Source of the DNA: Ceratodon purpureus
Lineage: Eukaryota; Streptophyta; Bryopsida; Pseudoditrichales; Ditrichaceae
Length of the DNA stretch: 64,000 nucleotides
Assembly (NCBI GenBank): GCA_014871385.1
Contig: CM026426.1
Location: 41,068,023-41,132,022 of the forward strand
Reading direction: 5' to 3'
Shown: piece after piece, positions 19,258 to 29,886 of the stretch
How positions within the stretch are numbered: the stretch's first letter is position 1
Layout of the letters: each line of letters starts with the position of its first letter
Translations under genes and position numbers: made by a program
Notes under the pieces: model-generated
Told to the model about the DNA's origin: nothing
Seen by the model: the letters and a program-made list of their open reading frames with translations, nothing else
The model's database searches: none

Positions 19258-19288
19258 GCAGCGTCCCATACGTCTCCATTTCAGCAAT
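19227..19288. repeat. Perfect 31-bp tandem duplication over a start codon
   Basis: GCAGCGTCCCATACGTCTCC plus 11 more bases is repeated exactly, at 19227-19257 and 19258-19288. It duplicates the ATG of the minus-strand gene. Exact identity suggests it is recent. Confidence 0.9.
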
Positions 19289-19397
19289 AAGTGGCTCATC
19301 TAGATCAGATTCAGCAAATGGCTATAGATGGTGGGTGTGACTGAGTAATCATACTCGACGTCTGTTAATTAATAGAGTATGCATGTTGGGTTTGATT

Positions 19398-20015
19398 TTA
19401 TCATGACTCGAGGATGACCATAAAAGGACTACAAGGTCATGTTATTACGAATCCTTCTTCCTACTCTTTTTTTTTTGAATATTGCCGGTGTTCATACCAC
19501 TCCCGATCCGCATCTCCCGATCCGCATCCCCCAAATGTTCGCTTTATCTTTGTAGCCTTGGTCCGTTTTGCAATTAAGGCTAGGTACTTATTACGAAATA
19601 AAGTTATTATGTTGAACTCAGGTACTTATTTATGTGTTTTCTAGCATCTTTATCAGATAGACTTACATTTTATACCCTTGAACCGAGGTACATATCGTCG
19701 TATCGAGGATAACTCCAGGGCTTCAGAGATCAGCTTGCCCAATGTTCTCCCGAGTATCGTCGTGTCGAGGATAAGTATATTGTATTTTCCAGAGACTTTG
19801 AAATCCGATGGTTTTGTTTGCCTATGTACTTATTAGGTGATTTTGTTATTATGCTAAACCTAGGTTATTATTTACTAATATTTTTGCATCTTCATCCGTT
19901 TTTGGACATTTCAGACCCAACAACCGAGGTACTTATCGTCGTATCGAGGATAACTCCAGGGCTTCAGAGATCATCTCGCCCAATGCTCTCCCAAGTATCG
20001 TCGTGTCGACGATAA
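19398..20015. repeat. Second palindrome family, left cluster, in a tandem duplication
   Basis: Copies start at 19398, 19693, 19755, 19934 and 19996. The ideal form is TATCGTCG-TGT-CGACGATA, perfect at 19996-20014; the others have one to three arm mismatches. A unit of about 240 bases is duplicated: the copies at 19693 and 19755 repeat as 19934 and 19996, with the shared GATAACTCCAGGGCTTCAGA between them. It lies just upstream of the element 2 minus-strand genes, where element 1 has its array. Confidence 0.8.
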
Positions 20016-21640
20016 TAAAGCTTAGCTTTTGGAATCAAGAACCCGGAACCTTAATTATGCTGCCTAAACCCTAATATCACGTTGAGTCTGTACCTGCGGG
20101 TAATATCTTCGACCTGTTTTCTTTCAATTCACCTCGAAATATCTTCGGCCTGTAAAAGAACACCCTAATTCGAATAAGCTTTAGAGGATAACTAAACAGC
20201 ACACCATCAAAATAACACTCTCATCAAAAGTACGATAAAATGCAACACAAAACATGTCTCAAGTGACAACAAAAGAAGTAATATGACTGAACACTTATCA
20301 TCAACATTCTTAACCTGGCCATACTCAGGCTCAGCAATTCAAATTAAATGCCACACGGAAATATTAGGCCATTTTCAAAGTGTACCAACATAGAGACTCA
20401 GAACCGAAAGAGAAGCTTTTCAGTGTCTACTCAGCGAACATGCACAACACCGGCATGGCCGCCTCAGGATCCTGTCCAAACCGAAAGCATGTAACTAAAT
20501 ACACAAGTACGGTACTAGCCTTCGGATGGAATAAAAGCATGCTTCAAAGTGCAATTCTACCCCGATCCAGGCTTTTAATCACATTATCTGCATCTGCTGG
20601 CTTGTATATCACAATATAATCACAATATCTGCATATGCAGAACACGCCAAGACCTGCATCGGTGCCCTACCCCATACAGAAGAATCCCAATACTGAAGAA
20701 CCGAACTACTTGGAGAGATCGCTTACCTTGAGAGGAAGCAAACAACGAGAGTCTTCCTCCACCTGCTGCTTCGTGTTTGCTATCGACCTCTTCTTGTCAA
20801 CCTGCAAAGCCACGGCACAGCGTATAAGCACCCTATTATTCGAACAAGAACTCTGAATCCACCGGTAACAGACCCTCCCGCAACCCTCCTTCAACGTCCA
20901 TCCCGAGAGATTCCTTCGATGCAACTCGGGAGCTTCTTCAAACATACACATAGAACCCTACCGCAAAAACAACACAACCCTACCATTCCAAATAAAAACC
21001 TCCCAGCTCCATAACATCTCTCCAAACCTGTAAATTGGAGAAAACCACAGCATAACACCACACACCCCCGACGATCGATTGCCCCTGAAACCACCCCCAC
21101 ACACACATTCCACCACCCGATATCCCCCGATTCATCATCACCACAAGAAGAGATATACGCACCAAACCAAACCCTGACATACGCAAACCCCTACTCCTGA
21201 CACGAGCAATCATCCCCGCGCCATCTCAACACATTACCCTCCTCCGAAGAAGCCGAAAGCTCAACCGAACAATCAAATCATCCGCCACCCTAAGCCCTGT
21301 CACCGCACACCCCACTTCCGAACACCTGTCTCACCCTCACGCACAGCACACTCCGCACCGTCTATGTCACCCTCACAATATCCGTCACACAAACCAACGA
21401 AAACCTAAGCAAGAAACACTACGCACACACGCTCAACCCGTCATCCACCACCTGCCTGTAAACACACAATTGACAGGAGCCACAAACCTGTAGCGCCGCC
21501 CTCACGCGCTCAAATCCGACTCTGAATTCGCGAACAGGCAACAACTCGGGGTCGGAAAAGCAAGCGATGAAGTGAGATCGGAGAAGCCGCCTGCAAACGG
21601 GGACTGCGTCCTGAGTGCAAAGAAAGTGATTTAATTGTGG
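20016..21640. other. Unassigned DNA, C-rich part, no supported gene
   Basis: The left part (20.0-20.7 kb) is ordinary mixed sequence. A minus-strand exon is conceivable at 20725-20800 (acceptor TTTGCAG, donor CAAG|GTAAGC, reading VDKKRSIANTKQQVEED), but nothing joins it. The segment at 20.9-21.45 kb is poor in G on the plus strand (CACCCC-type). It belongs to the roughly 9 kb that separates the two palindrome clusters of element 2. Confidence 0.3.
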
Positions 21641-24600
21641 TAATTTAATTGTGGACTTTACACAATTTATACAATTATGTTTTACTTTTTTTACAAACAT
21701 ATGAAACGTGGATATTTTTGGTTTGTTCTTTCTGCTCCTTTTTCATTTTTGATTGAAATTTTAAAAAAAATTATTCAAAGTAAAAGTTATGCTTATACAG
21801 TAATTTGTTTTTATAAAAAAAATCACGTACATGTTGAATTTAATTTGAAATAATATAGATTAGATCAATTGATACAAATCTAGATCAATTGGTACAATCT
21901 AGATCAATTGATACAAATCCAAATTAATGGATACAAACCTAGGTTGATAAATGAGCATGTATTTTTTTTCTCTTTTAAATATTTGTAATGTAACTAGAGA
22001 TATCTGATAAATGAATAATCTTATGATTACATATGGTTGTATACAAGCATATGATGAGGGGAGCAAGACAATTCACATTTAATCCACATAAATACAAGAT
22101 ATATTAATAAACATACATTGATAAGTTTTTAATTTAACTAGTTCTTAAACAATTTAACATGATTTTAACAACAAGGTTTATCAAAAACAAAACATTGAAT
22201 ATAAGGCCAATAATTTGCACAATAAGTTGTGACATTAAGAATCCAAATAAATAAACTATAGGAAATGGAACTTACTGACTTTCCTATCAAAACCATGGAT
22301 TCATTTGTAACGACACTTAAAATGAACATAAAAGTGCACAAAAATTTGAAAATTATACACTAACAACATAAGTATTATTACATATTATTGATTTATTATG
22401 TTCACACCCTACAACACGTCAATTGTTTTCTTTAAATGGTGTGCTAAATTCCACAATAATTGTATGTTACCTCAATTAGTAATTTCATTTAATACAAATC
22501 CTAAGCACATATAATTTTTTAATCCGTGTAATCTATCATTGATCGGTTGACATTGAATTGAATGAATAATTATTTATTAGATTAGACCCATTAATAATAC
22601 ACTAGAAATTAAAAACTCTAAGAGTGGGTTGCTTATATTTCTCGGAAATCTACTGAAGTCAGTTTTTATGATTGTATTAATATTATATCCCATATCTAAG
22701 TCATTATGGATAAAACTACTAATTATGGATTGCGTATTATTTTTTTAGGGGGCTGCCCTCAAAGTAGCAGGGCAATAATAATGTTTTTTTTGGGATATTT
22801 TTCAATTGATATATGCTCCAAAAACAGATTTTTGGCCTAAAATTCATTGTTTAGATTTTGATGGAGTGACAAATTCCACATTTGTGCATTTTTTTATTTT
22901 TATTCTTTTGGTGGATTTTTTTAAACATTCATCATTTTATAATTAATACGTATCCTAATTTCTATTTGAATTTACAATGATAAAATGTTATCTACTACAA
23001 ACACATTGTGTCGATGGAGGAGCTCATAACTAATTATAGACTTCAGAAAGTCCACAATTGCTTAAATATAAATTTAATCCTCAACATACAAATCATTAAA
23101 ATAATTTTCACAATTGTCATGTATTCACATATAGTAATTTCTCAGGATGGGCAGTAGGGAAAAACATAGGATTTACGTGCAATAAAATGTAGGGTCTTGT
23201 ATATTCATTCGTGGTAAAATTTATATTTATTTAGATCTACTAAGATGCTCTAGGATTGTAAAACATGATAATAATATGTAATAGAGCATTTGAATAAATA
23301 GAGGATAATTAAGTGAGTGTACATATAAAATAGCATTTCGAAAAAATGATAGTTGCAACAATTATTAAGTACTTTGTACTTGAATTGTTCTAGATTATCC
23401 AACATGGATGAAAATATGTTAAGTATTGTCCAAATTTGGTGGATGAAAATAGAGTCCCCTCGATCAACTAGGTTTAGAATTATAATAGTGGAAGTAAGAA
23501 GTAGTATGAAGAGAAATAAGAAGTATGAGGAGAAATAAGAACAAGTATGAGGAGAATTTAGATGAATTATAATGCGAGATAAAAACTTGGGCCATACTCA
23601 TCTGTCTAAACTTATGGACTACTCCTTGTCTTCTCCAATCACATAATTTAGAGTACTTCATTCGGATTACATCTTGGCACAATTATGGCAAAATAAACCA
23701 CTTGAATGTCATGTTTTAAATCACTCTTTAGGTACGAGAAAAAACATATGTTGAATTCGTAAATTATGGTGCCGTGAAAACCAAATTTTGGCCTAAAAGT
23801 CATTCTTTTAATTTTGATCGACTCACAAATTTCACATTTGGGTATCTTTGATTTGTTTTTTCTTGTGAATTTTTAAAAACATTCATTATTTATTGTATGT
23901 ATCTTATTTCCTATTTGAAATTTTGATGATTTCAGGTTATTTACTACAACAGCATTGTGATGATGGAGGAGCTCATAACTAATCATAGACTTCTAAAAGT
24001 CTGCAATTGCCAAAATATAGATTTAATCCTCAACATTCAAATAATTTTAAAATTATCACAATTGTCATCTATATTACAAATGAGCATGGATGTCTCACAC
24101 GACGGTTCCGCGGTGGAATCCATGGAGGAAACAAACCGAGTTGCGGTCAATGTGCTCAAGGGCATGAGTCCCACTAGTGTATTTACATATTCTCATTTCA
24201 TTTATTAGATATATGATGTATTGGATGATGTCAATTAAATAAATAAATAATTTTAATTATGTTGTGGTAATTTAATACGCATATCAAACTCAGATCCCAT
24301 AAACAAATACTAATTATACAAATATATTGTCAATATTTTTTTTAAAAAAAAAAACCTACTAGATTGCTCATATTTATTTTCCCCTCTATTCAAAAAAGAT
24401 GCATACAAAATTAAGTAACACGGATATCTCAATCATTTGTAATGTTAATAAATAATAATGATATTATTGTTATCCAATTTTATCTAAATTAAATTAGTTA
24501 ATAATTCACAGCTTTGTAATTTTTTTTTCAGCTTAGCCATATCAAAATAGTAGAAAGAAAAATTTCACAATATTTATTATCTTAGATTCGTAATCATTCT

Positions 24601-24715
24601 TTTTTCTAGTTATCAGTTATATTTAGATTATTCTGTGTCAATCATTCTCCACAAAGAACACTCAGTTCTGAAAGAACCATGACTTACAATATTTTTTCTC
24701 AAAGAACTAAATTAT
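21641..24715. other. AT-rich non-coding block with local repeats
   Basis: Strongly AT-rich with no convincing frame. It holds a short tandem repeat at about 21858-21945 (units like TAGATCAATTGATACAAATC) and a diverged direct duplication: roughly 22840-23110 and 23790-24070 share GATGGAGGAGCTCATAACTA and flanking sequence in the same order. The duplicate units are about 950 bases apart, which suggests old repeats of unknown family. Confidence 0.5.
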
Positions 24716-24717
24716 CT

Positions 24718-24845
24718 AGGCCCTAAAACCCTAACCCCTAAACCCTATACCCAATACTCTAAACTGTAAACCCTTAATCCTAATCCTATACCCTATTCCC
24801 TAGTGCAAGTGTTTAAAACACTATACCGTAAACCCTAAATCCTCT
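24718..24845 (-). repeat. Degenerate telomere-like tract (CCCTAAA type)
   Basis: A run of CCCTAAA, CCCTAACCC, CCCTATACCC and similar variants over about 125 bases. Orientation is opposite to the tract at 15.43 kb. It has decayed far more than a functional telomere would. Confidence 0.6.
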
Positions 24846-25560
24846 AATTTTATATTGACATAAACCAAAAACTTTAAACTCTGCACCTACCACTAGTTGA
24901 CTAACAATATTAAGAAAATAGAAGTGCCCGTTGGCCTTTCTTAAAAGTGACAGCCACTTGTAGGGAAGGGCGATAACTATGAGATTCCACACCGTTCTAG
25001 CGATAAAGCTGTGGAAAAGGCTTTTGAAAATCCATTTGCTGATAATATCAAGAAAGCATATTGGAAAGTTTGATGTTTTCGTTAGATATTTGAATCTTCA
25101 CAACTTCTCGACCATTCTGTTTTCCGCCCGCTGAATCTCACTCTCGTACTCGTCTCCCTCGTGCACTTCGACGTCGCATTTTTCCTGTGCTTGAGTTCAA
25201 CTTTGCCTCGGCTCAAATTGTCGGTCCGTTGCGACCTCCATTCTTAGTCCACTATGTTTGGTTTGTGATGATGCGCTTCTGTTATCTTTGTGGAGTAGGT
25301 GATGAGCTTGTGTGATCTTGCTTAGATTGTGTTGGTATAGTTCATATCCGGAGGTTTTGATTTTGGGACGCTGAGATTGACAGCGTTCTACTGCTCCTCT
25401 TCTTCCTCCATTTCGCCTCTCTAGTTGCTGCTCTGTCTAAGACATGTCCACTCTCTAGTTGCTTCTCTATCTTTGACATGTCTGTGGGATCCGAGAAACT
25501 CAGAATAAACGAGAAGGACCCCATCCGGAGTTAGGATTCAATTAAATTTTCATTTTTTTT
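24846..25560. other. Unassigned sequence, no gene seen
   Basis: Mixed composition. A T/C-rich stretch at 25.1-25.2 kb looks like a promoter or leader, but no frame follows. Short near-repeats of CTCTAGTTGCT lie at 25420-25465. Confidence 0.3.
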
Positions 25561-28500
25561 TGGTTATTTAGGTAAAAACTGGCTAGACACTAGCCGCATT
25601 AGGCGTTAACACAAACCGGATGCTCCAGAAACCTTAAAACAATTAACGCAGGAAGTATTCTCAGAACCTTGATTCCGAAACTCGGAAGAGGATACTCAGA
25701 ACGGGTTGACGATCCGAGAACTGACCGTTACTGTAACCGCGTTGAAGATCCGAAGCGACGCGGAAGTCATCATGACTCGGATAATGTCGAGCCCGGTACG
25801 GTGGCGGCTGCAATTACGCGCCGCTGCAGCGTTTATGGTGCCCTGGGTATATAAGCGGGAGTGTTAGGGTTTGGAGTTCCTTTTTGCGGACTGGGAGTAG
25901 AGAGTGAAGGAGCGGTGAGGTGTTTTTGTCTTTTCCGATTCATTGGCAGTTGGATTGCCGGGTTTCTTGCTGTCGGATCGTTAAGGGAGAGAAGTGAGGA
26001 GTAGCAATGTCGCACGTTCAGTGCAGAGTTCTTAGTCCCGCCACTCCGGTGAAAGAGTCGAAGATGAACGAGTTGATTGACGATCTCACCCGGATGAGGT
26101 GCGAGGGTTTGTTGTCACGGCCGTGGTTGCTGAAGGATGAGGCGATGGTGACGGAGATCCTGGAGGGACCGGACAATAGGTGGAACAATACGATCCGGGG
26201 CAAGCCCACACTATGGAGTGCGGAACCGTGGGCGGAAGTTTATGACTTCAAGCAGAACGGACTCCTTTGGGCAACCCGGACGGATAAGTACGTGCAGGAT
26301 AGGTTCCACGGAAAGATCCATAAGAACAACGGGTACGTGATAGACGCCTGCAAGGATAGGAGACAAAGACAGGTCCTAGCTTTCCTCGTTCCGATCTCGT
26401 ATCCGTTGAAACCGGAACAGGTCACCATCACGGTCGGGAACACCATCTTTGGAGCGTACACGGGGGAGCGTCCGGTGAATTGGGCCGCGCTCATAGCGGA
26501 AACCGTGCAGAAGATGGTGCCCTCGATCGGAAAGAAGCCGACCCCAATCACCCCTTTTCTCTTCCACCTCTACCAGTCCATTAGCTTGCTGATGGATAAG
26601 GAGGAGGAGAGTTATTTGGTTGCGAAGAACATACTCTGCTTTCAGGAGGTTCCGCCCGGGTTTGATGTCGAACCTCACGGCGAAACCTCGGATACAGCGT
26701 TCACGGAAGGGAAAGATGATACGGTGATCGTTCCGAATCCCAGCGGTACGAAGACCCATTCCAAGTCGCGATCGGAACTCGCTACATCGCAGCACGCGGA
26801 GCCCTCCACGGCCCGGGGAGATGCGGAACGGAAGGAGGTCAGTTCCGAGCGAGGATTTCCGGATGACCCGTTCCGGGCACTCAGGGAAGAAACTCACCGG
26901 GTGCAGGCCTCTTACTATTGGATTGAGACGTTGTTTCCGGAGAGTCTGCACGTCGCTCGGGGGCTGTTTACCGGAAGAGGTGAACCGAGAGGTGGAGCTT
27001 TTGAAGGACGCCCCGAAGCTTCAGAGTGAGAAGAAGCAGTTGGATTTTCAACTGCAGGAGCTTACCTCGGAACTGGCGACGAAGAGCGAGGAGATCCGGA
27101 AATTCCATGCTCAGCAGGAGGAGACTCTGGGTGAGCTCCGGAAGTTGGTAGGAGTTCCTGGTGATATAGTCAACAAGGCCCGGTTGTTCGACGAGAATGT
27201 GCTGCAGCCGGCGGATTTGGAGAATAAGCAGAGGATCATCACGATCCTTTCCAAATGCGAGCACTCGATGAACCAGATCCTGAAGCAGGTTCAGAAGTTG
27301 CTCAATCCGGGAGTCGGAAGTCCCAGTGTCGGAACCAGATTTCCCAGATCTCCCTCTCGGACTGTGGGAGGGGAATCTCGCGGTGTAGGGTTCAGGACCC
27401 CAATGGAGCGCAACCTCCGGCTTGAGGAGCAGATGGCGGTTGACTTGGATATCTTCAAACCGGCTCGGACGATCGCGGACCTGATCTGGGAAGTTCAGGC
27501 CAAGGAGGCGTCACCTGGAGCCTGTGCGGCTCAGCAAGGCTGCGCAATTCCCACCGGACAGGCAGAGGTGATGGGGACTACAGTCACTGTCAGGCGATCC
27601 GAGGAGCGGACGGTTACGGAAGAGGTAACCCGGCCAGTGCAGCCGGTTGTCTCCCCCGCACTAGGTGATTATTTTGTCTCCCCCGCACTAGGTGTCTCCC
27701 CCGTCGGTGATTATTTCGGTTCACCAAGGGGAGGTAGCCGGAGCGGAATGGAGAAGGTCCATTTCACCTACCGGACGTACCCGAGTGACTCAGGAGGGGG
27801 CACTCACCCCTTCACCCACAGCCCGGACCGGGATTGTGACTCCTACACCAACCGGGACGCCCATGGTGGACTCCCCCGCGCACAGTTCCGGTGCTCGGAT
27901 GGTTTTGTGGAAGAGGAAGGAACCGGCGGAGAAAAGGCCCATTACGATTTTTGGGTCTGACTCGGATACTCACGCGAGCTCTCCGGTTGGGACAGCCGGA
28001 ACTGAGACTCGAACCCCGACAATTGGAACCCCTCCCTCGCGGATGTTGCCCAAGTCTTCCAAGTCTCCGAAGACCCGGGTCGTTACCCGGCTTGCCTTGG
28101 AGACCAAGTCGAAGGAGTCAAAGGAGGAACGGAGTGCTAGTCGTCAGGCGGAGCGGGCCGCAAAGGCAGGAGGATCCGAGCCCCGGGTGACTCGGTCGAA
28201 GGAGAAGGACCAAGGGCAGGAGAGCCACAAGAAGACGAAGATGGGATAGATTCCTCACGCTGGAACTGGTAGTCACTTTCCGGATTTATAGGAGTAGATT
28301 TCGGATCGGGAGATCCGGTTTAGTCGTAAAGTAGGATTCTAGGTAGATAATTAGGAATTAGGGTTTTTGATTGAACTTCCGGCGCTGCCACTTTTGTGGA
28401 AGCCCCTGCTTACTTAAACGGGGCAGGCGATGCAGTCCGGGCCTTCGTTTTGCATGTTTTCTCCCTATATTCCTTATCAGTAAAGTATTCGGGTTTTGCA

Positions 28501-29180
28501 AGTACTGTGCGTGGTTTCCAGTTAAGTGTGAATAATCCGAGAGGATGTTGAGAGTTCCGCTGTAGCTCGGATAGGAAGGTGATGGGAGTTGTGACGAGGC
28601 TCGAACTGGAATGGTACTGGGATTGAGCGGAAAGATTTAGCGGATTGTCATAGGAGTGAAGCCTTACTGTTCCATCCCCAACCCAACCTCACGCGGAATA
28701 GCCGTCGCTAGGGTCGAAGGGGATCAAGGGGTACTTGATCGGGCTCCTTGAACTTCTGAAGAGGTTCCGCACTCTGTGAGAGGGGAATTCGGAACGTGGC
28801 ACGGGTTGCCTAGATATAATCGGATCTTGGTTCTCCCAAATCCGGATCGGTTTGTCGTTGTAGTCTCACGGATCGGGAGTGGGCGCCTGTGTGACCTGCT
28901 GACCAGAGTGTTCTAAGTCAGTTGTGAGGTAGTATTCTTTCCGAGACGTTGGGGTTGTGGACGAAATACTTGACTGTAACCGAGAAGCGAGTCGAAGAGA
29001 TACGTTCCGGAAACACTATCCGAGCAGTGACAAGGCTTGGAAAGATTGTGAGTAAATACTTGGTGAAGCACTATTGAATCCCTGGACGATACTCGGAACC
29101 CAGTGACAATACGGGAGTTTACGCTCATTTTGAGTGCTATCCGGATGTTAGTTGCGTTTCCGTGTTCCGACAATGTCAAC
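25560..29180 (+). mobile_element. Non-autonomous LTR-retrotransposon kin with accessory ORF (fossil)
   Basis: A 3.6-kb unit with its own base composition (rich in CCGGA words). It has a TATA box at 25848 (TATATAAG), a leader, and coding sequence at 26007-28249. It lacks protease, reverse transcriptase and integrase, so it would have been non-autonomous. Ends are approximate; I could not define LTRs or a target duplication. It is part of the DNA that splits the element 2 palindrome cluster. About two breaks are apparent in the coding part, otherwise well preserved, so it is likely younger than the Gypsy elements. Confidence 0.45.
26007..28249 (+). CDS. Accessory ORF: plant transposon-type domain, coiled coil, basic tail (fossil)
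   Basis: Starts MSHVQCRVLSPATPVKESK. The first 220 residues form a globular region (RWNNTIRGKPTLWSAEP, VPISYPLKPEQVTITVGN, TPFLFHLYQSISLLMDKEEE) whose shape resembles the 'putative plant transposon protein' type carried by plant Gypsy relatives. Next comes a coiled coil (EVELLKDAPKLQSEKKQLDF, ELTSELATKSEEIRKF) at about 27000-27150. A long Ser/Thr/Pro-rich region follows, then a basic C-terminus (RVTRSKEKDQGQ). Related ORFs lie at about 48.4-49.1 kb, 53.3-53.6 kb and, inverted, 58.7-59.9 kb. It may act as a Gag-like or chromatin-tethering protein, but function is unknown. It spans more than one frame. Confidence 0.45.
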
Positions 29181-29886
29181 TCTTTAATTGTTGCTATCGA
29201 GTCCTACATGTCAACTCTCTGGTTGAATTTTATGTAGTTTTTGGGAATTGTTCCTACTCCCACGGCCGTATTATCGAGTCCACACCACACGCAAAGCCAT
29301 TGATTCATTGAGTCAGTGATAAGGATTTCCGATGTGTTTATTGTAGTCCATGTCTTATTGTCGTGTCGATGATATGATCCGGTCATCCTGATTATGGAAT
29401 CATATACTGCTGCAATTTATTGTCAGGACTCAGATAGATGATAGCCTTAATAATTGATTGAATTCTACACTGAAACGGGTTATCGTCAACTCGAGGATAC
29501 GACATTCTATTAAATTAAAAATATCCAAATAAATTACTAGTATTGAACTTAGCGCAATCTAACAATATTGATAATGTACTAAAATGTATTTCATCCCCTA
29601 ATTCGTTATTAATGTTGAACTAGATTATTACCTTCCAATATGCTAGCAAATAGTAGTTGCTTATCATCATGTTGATGATAATAAATGTGTTAGCTCAAAT
29701 CAATTAGAGGTTCCCTATCAAGGAGACGATGATATGGATACTGTTTCATTTGCCAAGTCATTTCTTACCATCCATGATGATAGTATCCTCTTCAATTATT
29801 AATATTATTTTTTTATTTTTTTTGTATTGGAGTATCGTTGTGTGAGGGATAACAGATGGGTCTAACTTCTGTGTTTATTTACGAGA
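29181..29886. repeat. Second palindrome family, right cluster
   Basis: Copies start at 29355 (TTATTGTCG-TGT-CGATGATA), 29481, 29661 (arms TTATCATCA and TGATGATAA around TGT, a perfect 9-base inverted repeat) and 29833 (degenerate). Partial copies lie near 29190 and 29270. They sit directly upstream of the plus-strand DUF7869-like copy 2 and mirror the left cluster at 19.4-20.0 kb. No gene is seen. Confidence 0.72.

Noticed and set aside
20891-21213. Minus-strand frames over the C-rich block
   Set aside because: Gly/Val/Cys-rich translation driven by base composition; no motif or consistent splice pattern.
15428-24845. Telomere-like tracts as evidence of a chromosome end
   Set aside because: Both tracts are short, imperfect, in opposite orientation and flanked by internal sequence.
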